Shown here: positions 53,653-62,627 of the stretch, in pieces
How positions within the stretch are numbered: position 1 is the stretch's first letter
Layout: each line of letters begins with the position of its first letter
Assembly: GCA_016719105.1 (NCBI GenBank)
Contig: JADKAQ010000002.1
Location: forward strand, 62,001 to 126,000
From: Gemmatimonadota bacterium
GTDB taxonomy: Bacteria > Gemmatimonadota > Gemmatimonadetes > Gemmatimonadales > Gemmatimonadaceae
DNA length: 64,000 nt
Direction of reading: 5' to 3'
Notes under the pieces: generated by a model
The model's database searches: none
Told to the model about the DNA's origin: nothing
The model's input: the letters and a program-made list of their open reading frames with translations, nothing else
Translations under genes and position numbers: made by a program

Positions 53653-54801
53653 ATGACCACGACATTGCCCTCCGCCGCGCCCGTCGCCCTGCAGCGCATC
53701 GATCGCTTCGTCGGTCGAACCATGAACTGGTTCTACGACCACATGCGATTCGTCCCGCGGCATCGCCCCGTGGTCATCTGCGATGTGCTCGAGAACCGCG
53801 CCGAGTTCCCCGAACTCGATGCCATCCTGCTCGACCCTGCCCGTCTCGGGCCCCGCATCTGGAATCGCCTCAACAAGACGTCGCTCTTCCCCCCCGATGC
53901 CTCGCGCCTGCGACGCCTGCAGGCCAAGGTCTTCCACTCGCATCTGGGGTACGTCGCGACCGAGGACCGGCGGCTCGTGCACTCGCTCGACCTCCCCTGG
54001 GTCGTCTCCTACTACGGCGCCGACGTCTACCTGCTGGGGCGAGACCCCGTCTGGGTTCGCAACTACCAGTGGGTTTTCAAGCGCGCCTCGAAGGTCCTCT
54101 CGCTCGGCCCCGCCATGTCCGCCGGACTCGAAGCGATCGGCTGCCCGGCAGAGAAAATCGTCATTCACCCGCTCGGCGTCGACGCCGTTGCGCTGCGCAA
54201 CCAACCGCGCGTACGCGCTCCCGGGGAGCCCCTTCGCATCCTCTTTGCCGGGACCTTCCGCGAAAAGAAGGGGGCGCGCTATCTCATCGAAGCCGCTCAC
54301 GTCCTCAAGACGCGCGGCGTCCCGTTGACGCTGACCCTCGTTGGCGATGCCGCTGGACGTCCCGGCGACCAGCAGACCAAGGAGGAGATCTTCTCCCTGC
54401 TGGCCAAGTACGGACTCGACTCCGTGTGCACGCAGCACAAGTGGCTCAGCTTCGAGAAGCTCATCGACGTCGGACTCGCGTCGCATGTCTTCGTCGTCCC
54501 CAGCGTCACCGCCGAGGATGGGGATGCCGAAGGGTCCCCCGCCGTGATGGGACAGATGATGGCGACCGGGATGCCCACCGTCGCCACGCGACACTCCGAC
54601 ATTCCATACACGTTCGGCCCCTACGCCGATCGTCTCGTCCCCGAGCGCGATCCCATGGCACTCGTCGAGCGCCTGCAGCGCTACTACGACGAGCCCGAGA
54701 CGATGACCCGCGAGGGGCTGGAGTACCGCGCGCATATCCTGGCGACCTTCGATACGCGGATCTGCGCGGGTGCCCTGAGTTCGGTCTACGACACCCTGTA
54801 G
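53653..54801 (+). CDS. GT4-family glycosyltransferase
   Basis: Retaining GT-B glycosyltransferase, 382 residues from ATG 53653. The N-terminal Rossmann domain contains SHLGYVATEDRRLVHSLDLPWVVSYYGADVYLLGRDP. The nucleotide-sugar half has LRILFAGTFREKKGARYLIEAAHVLKTRGVPLTLTLVGDA, HKWLSFEKLIDVGLASHVFVVPSVTAEDGDAEGSPAVMGQMMATGMPTVATRHSDIP, including the E-x7-E type motif (EDGDAEGSPAVMGQMMATG). It adds one sugar to the growing repeat unit; donor unknown. The stop is immediately followed by the GT39-like gene (one base between), so they are co-transcribed. Confidence 0.92.
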   Translation: MTTTLPSAAPVALQRIDRFVGRTMNWFYDHMRFVPRHRPVVICDVLENRAEFPELDAILLDPARLGPRIWNRLNKTSLFPPDASRLRRLQAKVFHSHLGYVATEDRRLVHSLDLPWVVSYYGADVYLLGRDPVWVRNYQWVFKRASKVLSLGPAMSAGLEAIGCPAEKIVIHPLGVDAVALRNQPRVRAPGEPLRILFAGTFREKKGARYLIEAAHVLKTRGVPLTLTLVGDAAGRPGDQQTKEEIFSLLAKYGLDSVCTQHKWLSFEKLIDVGLASHVFVVPSVTAEDGDAEGSPAVMGQMMATGMPTVATRHSDIPYTFGPYADRLVPERDPMALVERLQRYYDEPETMTREGLEYRAHILATFDTRICAGALSSVYDTL

Positions 54802-54802
54802 C

Positions 54803-56476
54803 ATGCGCGTCGCGACTCCCTCAGCAGCCGAGATGCACGCCGAACCGACGCCACGGGCCTCGGTCGCGCCGGCGTCGCTCTCGCTGGTCACCGTGCTCGC
54901 GGTGGCGCTGATCCTGGGGGGATTCGCCACCGTGGCCTGGGTGACGCGCACGCCCGGCGTCACGCACAGCAATGACGACGCGCTGTACATGCTGCTCGGC
55001 GACCAGCTCACGCACTTCTCGTATCGCGAGCTCTTCAAGGTCGGCGCCCCGCGGCACGGCCAGTATCCACCGCTCTGGCCCGCGCTGTTGGGCCTCACGC
55101 AGTTCGTCACCGGCGGCAGCGAGACGGCGCGCTTTCTCCTGGTGACCGCACTGATGACCGGGGCGCTCGCCCTGTTCTTCGACCTCGCCAGGCGCCTGCT
55201 GCCGTTGCGGCTGGCGGTGCTCGTCCTCGCCGCGGCGGCCTGCAACCCGTTCACCATCCTCTCGGCCGGACGGGTGATGTCCGAAGCGGCATTCCTCTTC
55301 TGGACCATCCTCTGCCTGTGGGCCTTGCAGCGGGCGCGGGCCTCGGGCGACGACCGGCGCTTCCTTTTCCTGGCGGCGCTCGCAGCCCTGGCCGCGGCGC
55401 TCACGCGAACGATCGGCCTCACCCTGCTGGCCGGGGTGGTCGGCGCCTGGCTCCTGCAGCGTCGGTGGCGCTCGGCGGCCCTGCTTGCCACGCTCACCGG
55501 CGTTCTCGTGGGGGGCTGGCTTGCCTGGACGCTGTTCAATCACGAAGGGGTGGTCGGGCGCTCGTACGTCGCCGACGCGGCGCAGGTGACGCAGGACAAG
55601 TCGGTGGGGAGCGGGACGGCTTCACCGGTGGTCGTGATGGCCCGCAAGGTGGCCCTGCGCGTACGATTGCAGCTCACGGATCTCATCCCGTCGGGGCTCC
55701 CGTTTCCCACGCTCGAGGGGACGGTCGTCGACAACGTCGCCTGGCTGCTCGTGACGCTCGTCCTCGGCGCCTTCGGCGCCGCGGCCTACTGGCGACTCCT
55801 CCCGGCTGCGATCCTGTACGTGCTCGCATATTGCGCCCTGCTCTCGGTCTGGCCCTGGGCGCCGCGGCGGTTCTTCGTCCCGTTGCAGCCGCTCATCCTC
55901 CTCGGCTTTGTGCTCGGGGCCCTCGAGATGCGGCGCCTGTGGAAACCGATGGCGCGGCTCAGCGAACCCCTCGCGGTCGCACTCGTCGCCATCGTGGTCT
56001 CGGCTGGCGTGCCGCAAGTCGTGGCCAACGCCCAACAGGGGCTCCGCTGCGATCGCCAGGCCATGTGGACGTCGGACGGCTGCTACAACGCCGACCAGCG
56101 CGCCTTCTTTGCCGCGGTCACCTACGCACGCGATTCACTGCCCACGACCGCGCGCTACCTGGTCGAGCGCGAGACCGCCTTCGCCTATCACACCGGGCGC
56201 ACGGTGCAGCACGCGCAGATGCCGCTCCGCTTCTCGGACGAGGACTTCCGCGCCTACCTCAGGAACGAGCGCATCGAGTACATCGTCCTGACGCGCCTCA
56301 CCGAGTCCGAGGTGAGCAGCGTCGTCCCGAAGCTGCTGCGCAATTGCCAGTACCTTGCGATCGAGCGCGTCTTCGAGCCCACCGGGCGCATGTACCGGCT
56401 GCTGTCCGCACCGGCGCCGGCAGCGGCCAACGCCTGCGCCGACCTGCAGCGCGGAATCGGCGGTCCACCCAGGTGA
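54803..56476 (+). CDS. GT39-like polytopic glycosyltransferase
   Basis: 557-residue membrane glycosyltransferase of the ArnT/PMT/Agl-like GT-C fold, which uses polyprenyl-phosphate sugars on the outer face of the membrane. TM1 at about 25-48 is followed by SNDDALYMLLGDQLTHFSYRELF, with the acidic DD at the catalytic position, then about ten more helices; the C-terminal 100 residues are soluble (ARYLVERETAFAYHTGRTVQHAQMPLRFSDEDFRAYLRNERIEYIVLTRL). It is a paralogue of the frameshifted gene at 46.7-48.4 kb, with matching sequence at both ends. Start at ATG 54803; MHAEPTPRASVAP at 54833 is an alternative. Confidence 0.87.
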   Translation: MRVATPSAAEMHAEPTPRASVAPASLSLVTVLAVALILGGFATVAWVTRTPGVTHSNDDALYMLLGDQLTHFSYRELFKVGAPRHGQYPPLWPALLGLTQFVTGGSETARFLLVTALMTGALALFFDLARRLLPLRLAVLVLAAAACNPFTILSAGRVMSEAAFLFWTILCLWALQRARASGDDRRFLFLAALAALAAALTRTIGLTLLAGVVGAWLLQRRWRSAALLATLTGVLVGGWLAWTLFNHEGVVGRSYVADAAQVTQDKSVGSGTASPVVVMARKVALRVRLQLTDLIPSGLPFPTLEGTVVDNVAWLLVTLVLGAFGAAAYWRLLPAAILYVLAYCALLSVWPWAPRRFFVPLQPLILLGFVLGALEMRRLWKPMARLSEPLAVALVAIVVSAGVPQVVANAQQGLRCDRQAMWTSDGCYNADQRAFFAAVTYARDSLPTTARYLVERETAFAYHTGRTVQHAQMPLRFSDEDFRAYLRNERIEYIVLTRLTESEVSSVVPKLLRNCQYLAIERVFEPTGRMYRLLSAPAPAAANACADLQRGIGGPPR

Positions 56477-56576
56477 CGACGGCGCGATTCGCCGCTCGTT
56501 AGGTCACCGGCATGTCGGCGCCCCGTTTGTGTGGCACCGCCGCTCGCCGCGCGGCCACCGGCATCCCGCCGTCTCG

Positions 56577-57914
56577 TCAGGCAGGGCCGCCGAACTGCCG
56601 CGAGAGCAGCGCCTCGTAGTGGGCGAACTGGACCTCCGTCGTCCACGTCTCCAGCAGGGCGCGATCGGCCGGTCGCCAGTTGTTGATCGGCGCCTCCAGC
56701 GCGGCCCGCACGACGGCGTCGATGTCCGGCGTGTCCTCGGTGACGACGAAGTGCCCGTTCGCCCGGCGCAGCATCGAAGCGCTCTCGCCCTTTTCATCGA
56801 CGAAGGCGACGATCGGCCGGGCGGCGCCCAAGTACTCGTACAGCTTGTTGGGAACCTGGATGGGCTGGCGCTGCGCGAGCAGCAGCAACACGTCGGCGGC
56901 GTGCTGCATCGCGAGCGACTCCTGATGCGGGATGCGCCCGCGCAGGCGTACGATCGACGTCAGCTCCAGGTCGTCGACGAGCGACTGCATCGAGATCCCG
57001 TCGTAACGTTCGGCCTCGCCCACGAAGTCGACCTGCACCCCTGTCGACGGGAGCGCACCCGCGCGCCGCAGTCGGGCGACGGCGTGCAGGAAGGGACGCG
57101 GGTCACGGCCGGCGTACAGGTTCCCGGCGTGGAGCACGCGCACCGGTCCTGCGATCCGCGTCGCGGCCTCGTGTGATTCCAGTCGGTCGATTCCGTTGAG
57201 GATCACCACCGGTGCCGGACGTGAAAGCGCCGAGCGCCGAGCGGCGAGGAGCGCCCCGGTCTGTTCGGTCACGGCCACGACCTGCGCGCTGCGCTTCAGG
57301 CACAGTCGTTCCAGCCAGCGGTTCACGGCGCTCGCGTACGGGTGCATGTCGCTGGTCGCGGACCCCGCGTAGATCCACGGATCGCGGAACTCGCAGACCC
57401 ACGGAATGCCGGTGATGGTGCTGGCGACGAGCGCCGCCAGGTGCGTGGAGAACGGCGGCGCCGTGGACACCAGCACGTCGTAGCGTCGATCGTTGGCTGC
57501 CTCGACCACGGCGTTGACCATCGGGAGGATCAACCCCTGCTGGTCGTCGGGGAGCCAAGCGAAGGAGAGCAGGAGCGAACGCGCCCGTGCCAGCAGCCCG
57601 CTGTGGGCCGGCGCCGACGACAGCGTCGTCGTCGACGTGGTACTGCGCTCGTCGGTGCGCGCCGTCCCCGTCACCAGTGCCTTGGTGCGCAGCAGCCATT
57701 CGCGCGGGCTCGGGTGCGGCGAAATGCGCACGATCTCGCGCAACGACTCGCCCCCCAGACCCGCCGCCGCAGGGGTCGCCGTCACGACGGTCACCTCATG
57801 CCCTGCCGCCCGGAGCGCCGCCGCGAGCTTCGCCGGGCGCAAGGCCCCGACCTCGGGGGACGGCGCGTAGAATCGCGTGAGCAGGAGGACCCGCATCGGC
57901 CGCTTAGGTTTCAC
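56577..57914 (-). CDS. GT4-family glycosyltransferase (WbuB-like)
   Basis: 445-residue GT-B glycosyltransferase. The N-terminal domain begins MRVLLLTRFYAPSPEVGALRPAKLAAALRAAGHEVTVVTATP and has WVCEFRDPWIY, both typical of WbuB-type fucosaminyl/rhamnosyl transferases. The second domain reads VRVLHAGNLYAGRDPRPFLHAVARL, LRGRIPHQESLAMQHAADVLLLLAQRQPIQVPNKLYEYLGAARPIVAFVDEKGES. It starts with GTG 57914, overlapping the upstream acetyltransferase stop (GTGA). Last gene of a three-gene minus-strand unit (GT4, acetyltransferase, GT4). A 100-base gap to the converging GT39-like gene holds one CGTTAGG heptamer and no clear hairpin. Confidence 0.92.
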   Translation of the reverse strand: MKPKRPMRVLLLTRFYAPSPEVGALRPAKLAAALRAAGHEVTVVTATPAAAGLGGESLREIVRISPHPSPREWLLRTKALVTGTARTDERSTTSTTTLSSAPAHSGLLARARSLLLSFAWLPDDQQGLILPMVNAVVEAANDRRYDVLVSTAPPFSTHLAALVASTITGIPWVCEFRDPWIYAGSATSDMHPYASAVNRWLERLCLKRSAQVVAVTEQTGALLAARRSALSRPAPVVILNGIDRLESHEAATRIAGPVRVLHAGNLYAGRDPRPFLHAVARLRRAGALPSTGVQVDFVGEAERYDGISMQSLVDDLELTSIVRLRGRIPHQESLAMQHAADVLLLLAQRQPIQVPNKLYEYLGAARPIVAFVDEKGESASMLRRANGHFVVTEDTPDIDAVVRAALEAPINNWRPADRALLETWTTEVQFAHYEALLSRQFGGPA

Positions 57915-58573
57915 GCGCCCCCCTCGCTCGATCCACGCTCGGCGATCACGCGCGCGGGGTTGCCGACGGCGACCGAGCGGGGCGCGAGCGGCTTGGTCAC
58001 GACTGCCCCGGCCCCGACGACGGATTGCTCGCCGACGTCGTCGGCGACGATCGCCCCATTCCCGATCCAGACGTCACGGCCCACGCTGATGCGACGGTAC
58101 TCGCCAGGCTGGTGGCGCATGGGAATGTCGAGTCGCGCGATCCCATGCTGACGGGTTCCGCCCAGCAGCGTGACGTTGGACCCCAGCAGCGTGTCGTCAC
58201 CGATCGAGGCATGGCCGATGTTGCAGAACGGCCCGATGTACACGCCCTCGCCGATCTCGACGTCCGGCGTGGCGATGATCGTCCCGAAGCCGATGCTGAC
58301 CTCGGCGCCGCAGCGGCGCAGCGTGCGGCGATAGAAGGCGCGCCGGACAAAGCCCCCGATCACCCCGGGCACGAGTCCCAGGAGCTGGCTGACACCCTGC
58401 ATCGTCACGTCAGCGCGCGACGGAGCGACGGACGCCCACAGGTGGTACCAGGCGACGCAGGGAAGGGCGAGCACGGTGAAGGCCGCGTTGACCGCTCCCT
58501 TGATGGGTGCGCCTACCGGAAGGCGCGCGTCGGCGCGCGGCTGCACCACGTGGCCGCCAGACTCAGAGGGCAT
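57911..58573 (-). CDS. Left-handed beta-helix acetyltransferase
   Basis: 220-residue hexapeptide-repeat transferase. A hydrophobic segment (about 24-48, GAVNAAFTVLALPCVAWYHLWASV) precedes the repeat domain: GAEVSIGFGTIIATPDVEIGEGVYIGPFCNIGHASIGDDTLLGSNVTLLGG, then VGRDVWIGNGAIVADDVGEQSVVGAGAVVTKPLAPRSVAVGNPARVI. The catalytic-type His lies in the loop TRQHGI. It overlaps the upstream GT4 gene by 11 bases and the downstream GT4 gene by 4, so expression of the three is coupled. Likely O-acetylates a sugar of the polysaccharide or a precursor. Confidence 0.9.
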   Translation of the reverse strand: MPSESGGHVVQPRADARLPVGAPIKGAVNAAFTVLALPCVAWYHLWASVAPSRADVTMQGVSQLLGLVPGVIGGFVRRAFYRRTLRRCGAEVSIGFGTIIATPDVEIGEGVYIGPFCNIGHASIGDDTLLGSNVTLLGGTRQHGIARLDIPMRHQPGEYRRISVGRDVWIGNGAIVADDVGEQSVVGAGAVVTKPLAPRSVAVGNPARVIAERGSSEGGA

Positions 58574-59729
58574 GACGAGCCGCCAGCGCGCGTTCGTACA
58601 CGGCTTCGTACGCGCGCGTCATCGCTGCTTCGCTGTAGGCATCGAGCGCCCGCTCCCGTGCGCGCCGCCCCAGGTCGTGTCGAAGCGCGGGCGCCGCGAG
58701 CAGCTCGTCGAGGGCGCGCGCGAGCGCCTCCACATCATCGGACGGGACGAGCCGCCCGGCCGCCCCCTGATCCAGCACGGCCACGTTGCCGCCGACCGCG
58801 GTGGCCACGCACGGAATGCCCGACGCCAGGGCCTCGAGCAGGCTGATGGAGGTGCCCTCGGAGAAGGAGCAGAGGACGAAGATGTCGAGGTCGGCCACCA
58901 GCGGCGCCACCTCGCGATGCTCGCCGGCGAAGCACACGCGCGCGCGGATGCCTAACGCATCCACCAGCGCCTCGAGCTCGCCCCGCAGCTCCCCGTCGCC
59001 GATCAGGGCCAGGTGCGCGGTGGGATGGGTGGGTGCGACCCGGGCGAAGGCCTGTAGCAGCAGTCGCTGGTTCTTCACCGGGGCCATGCGCCCCACGTGC
59101 CCGATCACCAGCGCGGCATCGTCCACCGCCATCTGGCGGCGGAGCACCGTCGAGTGCGCCCCGGGGGCGAAACGATGCGTGTCGATCCCGTTGAGGATCA
59201 CCTGTGGGGCCGGATCGGTGACCCCGACGCGCCCGAGCAGGTCGCGCCGCAACGCCTCCGAGACGGTGACGATCGCCGCCGTCCGCTGTGCCGCGGCACG
59301 TTTGATGGGGCGCTCGTGCCACGGTTCTTCATCGAGCAGCCCGTGGACCGTATGCACCACGGGGATCCCCCCCGCCAGGCGCGCCGCCCGCGCGGCCTTG
59401 AGCCATACGCCGCTGTGCACATGCACGATGTCCGGTCGACGGCTGGCAAACCAACGGGCCAGGTCGCGCGGCCAGAAGTTCGTCAGCACCCCGGGGGCCG
59501 GGACGAGCGCGACCGACACACCCTCGGATTGCAGCTGCTCGCCGATCGCGCCGATCTCATGCGTGCACGTCACCCCGACCTCGTGTCCGCGGCGCGCGAG
59601 CGCGCGTATGAGCGTCGCCACGACCATCTCCATCCCCGCGGTGACGAGCGACGGTACGACCATCTCGATGCGTCGCGGCGTCGGAGACAGGGCGCCGGCA
59701 TCCAGAGCACGGGGAGCAGCGGCGGTCAT
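58563..59729 (-). CDS. GT4-family glycosyltransferase
   Basis: 388-residue GT-B glycosyltransferase. N-terminal domain: IEMVVPSLVTAGMEMVVATLIRALARRGHEVGVTCT, DIVHVHSGVWLKAARAARLAGGIPVVHTVHGLLDEEPWHERPIKRAAAQRTAAIVTVSEAL and VILNGIDTHRFAPG. C-terminal domain: VIGHVGRMAPVKNQRLLLQAFARVA, VCFAGEHREVAPLVADLDIFVLCSFSEGTSISLLEALASGIPCVATAVGGN, with the donor-site motif E-G-x-S-I-S-L-L-E. First gene of the minus-strand GT4-acetyltransferase-GT4 unit, 43 bases after the VanZ-type gene's stop on the same strand. Confidence 0.94.
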   Translation of the reverse strand: MTAAAPRALDAGALSPTPRRIEMVVPSLVTAGMEMVVATLIRALARRGHEVGVTCTHEIGAIGEQLQSEGVSVALVPAPGVLTNFWPRDLARWFASRRPDIVHVHSGVWLKAARAARLAGGIPVVHTVHGLLDEEPWHERPIKRAAAQRTAAIVTVSEALRRDLLGRVGVTDPAPQVILNGIDTHRFAPGAHSTVLRRQMAVDDAALVIGHVGRMAPVKNQRLLLQAFARVAPTHPTAHLALIGDGELRGELEALVDALGIRARVCFAGEHREVAPLVADLDIFVLCSFSEGTSISLLEALASGIPCVATAVGGNVAVLDQGAAGRLVPSDDVEALARALDELLAAPALRHDLGRRARERALDAYSEAAMTRAYEAVYERALAARHAL

Positions 59730-59772
59730 CGCCCCCCTCCGTGCCCGCGTTCATTGAAATGGTATGTGATGC

Positions 59773-61167
59773 TCACGCGGCCGCGCTCCACGTCTCGGCG
59801 ACGCCGCGCACCACTTGATGGATGCCAGCGCCCACGATCATCCCGCAGAGCGCCGCCGCAATCTCCAGCGGCACGACGTGCCCCACCGCCACGATCCCCG
59901 ACAGTGCCATCACCGCGGCCACCAGCGCCACGCGTGCGACGACGCCCCGCGTCCCGTGGCGCGGTGTCTCGTGAGCACGGGGGACGCCCCCCATCAGTGA
60001 GGCAAACATGAAATAGCCGATCGGCAGGGTCAGGAGGCAGATCCACACGAAGTTCATCCACGACGACTTGAGGCGTAGCGCATCGGCGAACGGATACAGC
60101 AGCGCCCATCCCAATCCCGCTGAGACCAGCATCTCCGAACGATGCTGCCCATTCCGTCCGTCGTATCCGACCGACAGCCGCCCCCTCCCGTACCTCCCCT
60201 CCACCGGTGCCGATGCCGAGCCGTACAGCGCGACGTAGTCGAGCGGCACGCTCACCCACGGCTGACGAAGCCGCAGGTCGATCGCGCGAAGCCGCACGCG
60301 AAAGCTGACGCTCGTCAGGCCGCGACTCATCCCCGCGACCTCGTCAGGCACGCCAGACGCGGAAGATACTAGCGATAGAATGTCCTCGCACGATCCGGGA
60401 TTGGTGCGCCCCGTCACACGCAGCTGGCCTCCATCCCACTCGTCGCGCAATGTCGCCGCCGGTACGGCGTCGCCCCGCCTAACCAGCACGTCTCCGTACC
60501 TGAAGTCGGTGAGCCACGGTCCGCGGTCGACGACGGGGGGGACGCATCGGTCGAACTCCCGTATCCGATAATGTCCCATGGGGACGATCGGCCGGAACGC
60601 GAAGACCGTGATCGCCACGACGACGGCGGCCCCCACCAGCGCGCGCCAGGCCTGCCGCGCCGCCCGACGAGGGTCCGGAAGCAGGAGCTGGCGCCACCGG
60701 GTGATGCCCAGCGCTCCGGTCACCCCTCCCAGCGAATTCCAGACGACGTCCCCCAGCGCAGGATACCGGTAATCGACGATCGTCGCCTGTGCGACCTCGA
60801 TCAGCGTCGATGCCACCAGCGAGACCAGCAACGCACGCGACACCCCCAGGCCGGCCGAGACGAGCGCGGCGCCAAGGGGGATGAAGAGCGCCACGTTCAG
60901 CAGTGCATCCGCACCGCCCCCTCCGCCGCACACCAGGCAGCTCCACGGCGGGACGACGTCCGTCGCGTTCGGGGGGACCCCCGTCCGAAGCGTGAGCAGG
61001 GCGATTGCTGCCGCAGCGAGGACAATCGCAAGCAGGGACGTCGGACGACGGATGGTACGCTCCCAATGGATGAGGGGGTATGCCGAGATGGCCTGCCCAT
61101 CACTCGGCAAGATGGAGGCCGACAGCTGTTCGTGGAACGGCCGTATCGCCGTGCGGGCGCGCAACAT
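59773..61167 (-). CDS. VanZ-family membrane protein with extracytoplasmic domain
   Basis: 464 residues from the first available start at 61167; true initiation could lie up to about 35 codons further in, since the first membrane segment begins near RRPTSLLAIVLAAAAIALLTL. The VanZ part (about 40-170) shows ALLNVALFIPLGAALVSAG, SLVASTLIEVAQATIVDYRYPALGDVVWNSLGG, the usual NxxLFxPxG and IExxQ marks. It is followed by a soluble beta-rich domain of about 190 residues (PMGHYRIREFDRCVPPVVDRGPW ... VSVPLDYVALYG), resembling a lectin-like or LamG-type sandwich, then two to three more helices. VanZ proteins occur in polysaccharide loci, function unsettled. The soluble insert is unusual. Confidence 0.8.
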   Translation of the reverse strand: MLRARTAIRPFHEQLSASILPSDGQAISAYPLIHWERTIRRPTSLLAIVLAAAAIALLTLRTGVPPNATDVVPPWSCLVCGGGGGADALLNVALFIPLGAALVSAGLGVSRALLVSLVASTLIEVAQATIVDYRYPALGDVVWNSLGGVTGALGITRWRQLLLPDPRRAARQAWRALVGAAVVVAITVFAFRPIVPMGHYRIREFDRCVPPVVDRGPWLTDFRYGDVLVRRGDAVPAATLRDEWDGGQLRVTGRTNPGSCEDILSLVSSASGVPDEVAGMSRGLTSVSFRVRLRAIDLRLRQPWVSVPLDYVALYGSASAPVEGRYGRGRLSVGYDGRNGQHRSEMLVSAGLGWALLYPFADALRLKSSWMNFVWICLLTLPIGYFMFASLMGGVPRAHETPRHGTRGVVARVALVAAVMALSGIVAVGHVVPLEIAAALCGMIVGAGIHQVVRGVAETWSAAA

Positions 61168-61451
61168 GCATCGTGCGCTCCCCGGTTATGTTCCGCAGGC
61201 GGCGCGACGGGCATCCGGCTCTCCGGCCCCCCCTTTCGCGCCAAGCATGAGGGCGTGCGTTGCGTCACCCCCGGCGGCGTCGTCGCAGGCAGGAACCACC
61301 GCCGCCCCGCCGCGGGGACGGGCAGGCACCGTCAAGAACTTCGACAGTTGGAAAGACGATCGGGCATGATGCACCACGGACGTGAAGCCATGGATCACCC
61401 ACGCGCCACCGCGTTGCGTGAGACGCAGTTCTCCTGTTCGCAGGCGGACGA

Positions 61452-62555
61452 ATGAAGGTGATAGTCGTCGCCGGGGCGCGCCCGAACTTCATGAAGGTCG
61501 CGCCGATCCTGCGGACGCTGCGGGAGCGGGGGCACGCCCCCGTCTTCGTGCATACCGGGCAGCACTATGACGAGGCGATGTCGGCGGTCTTCCTGCGCGA
61601 GCTGGAGATCGACACCCCCGACTACCACCTCGGCGTCGGCTCCGGCTCGCACGCCGCGCAGACGGCGCGGATCATGGAGAGCTTCGATCCCGTCCTCGAG
61701 GCGGTGCGCCCCGACTGGAATGTCGTGGTGGGCGACGTGAACTCGACGCTCGCCGTCGCCTTGGTCGTCTCCAAGCGACGACACGAGTTGGGGACGCGCC
61801 TGGCGCACGTGGAGGCTGGCCTCCGCAGCGGTGACTGGGCCATGCCCGAGGAAGTGAACCGGGTCGTGACCGACCGTCTCTCCGACCTCCTCCTCACGCC
61901 GTCGCGCGACGTCGTCGACAACCTGCGCGCCGAAGGGCTGTGGAGCGATCGGTGCCAGTTCGTGGGGAACGTGATGATCGACTCGCTCCTCACGTCGTTG
62001 CCACGCGCGCGAGCGGCGGCCCCGGCCTTCGCGCGCCACCCCGCGCGTCCATACGTGCTGGCGACGCTGCATCGTCCCTCGAACGTCGACGATCCGGAAC
62101 GGCTCGCCGGGATCCTGCAGGCCTTCGAGCGCCTCTCGCACGACCTCGACGTCATCCTCCCCATTCACCCACGCACCCGCTCACGCCTCGCGACGTTTGG
62201 GCTCGACGCCCTGCTCGCGCGCCTCACGGTGATGGCGCCGCTCAGCTACCTGGAGATGGTGGCGGCGACCGACGCCGCTTCGGTCGTTGTGACCGATTCC
62301 GGCGGACTGCAGGAGGAAACGACGGTGCTGGGCGTCCCGTGCGTCACGCTGCGGGCGCAGACCGAACGACCGGTGACGGTCACCGAGGGGACCAATCGCC
62401 TGGTGCCGTGGCCGCCGACCAGCGACGGGGTCGTGGCGTCGGTGAGGGAGGCGTTGGCGCGCGGGCGACGTGGCGTGGGTGAGGCAGCCCCGGAGGGGTG
62501 GGATGGGGCGGCGAGCCAGCGCATCGTGCGGGCGCTGGAAGAGGCGATGCCGTGA
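61452..62555 (+). CDS. wecB: UDP-N-acetylglucosamine 2-epimerase (non-hydrolysing)
   Basis: Interconverts UDP-GlcNAc and UDP-ManNAc, supplying ManNAc-type sugars for the surface polymer. 367 residues, full length. Signatures: VIVVAGARPNFMKVAPILRTL, FVHTGQHYDEAMS, VVVGDVNSTLAVALV, AHVEAGLRSGDWAMPEEVNRVVTDRLSDLLLTPS, FVGNVMIDSL, VLATLHRPSNVDD, PIHPRTRSRL, VVTDSGGLQEETTVLGVPCVTLRAQTERPVTV. The conserved catalytic Asp, Glu and His residues in GDVNS, HVEAGLRSGD and DSGGLQEE are present. Plus-strand gene divergent from the VanZ-type gene across a 284-base region, followed after 72 bases by a GT2 gene. Confidence 0.96.
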   Translation: MKVIVVAGARPNFMKVAPILRTLRERGHAPVFVHTGQHYDEAMSAVFLRELEIDTPDYHLGVGSGSHAAQTARIMESFDPVLEAVRPDWNVVVGDVNSTLAVALVVSKRRHELGTRLAHVEAGLRSGDWAMPEEVNRVVTDRLSDLLLTPSRDVVDNLRAEGLWSDRCQFVGNVMIDSLLTSLPRARAAAPAFARHPARPYVLATLHRPSNVDDPERLAGILQAFERLSHDLDVILPIHPRTRSRLATFGLDALLARLTVMAPLSYLEMVAATDAASVVVTDSGGLQEETTVLGVPCVTLRAQTERPVTVTEGTNRLVPWPPTSDGVVASVREALARGRRGVGEAAPEGWDGAASQRIVRALEEAMP

Positions 62556-62627
62556 GCGGGAGGTCGGTCGTGACGGCGGGGGGGAGATCGCCGCAGCCCG
62601 GGACGCGCTGACGCGCGACGGAGGGCG

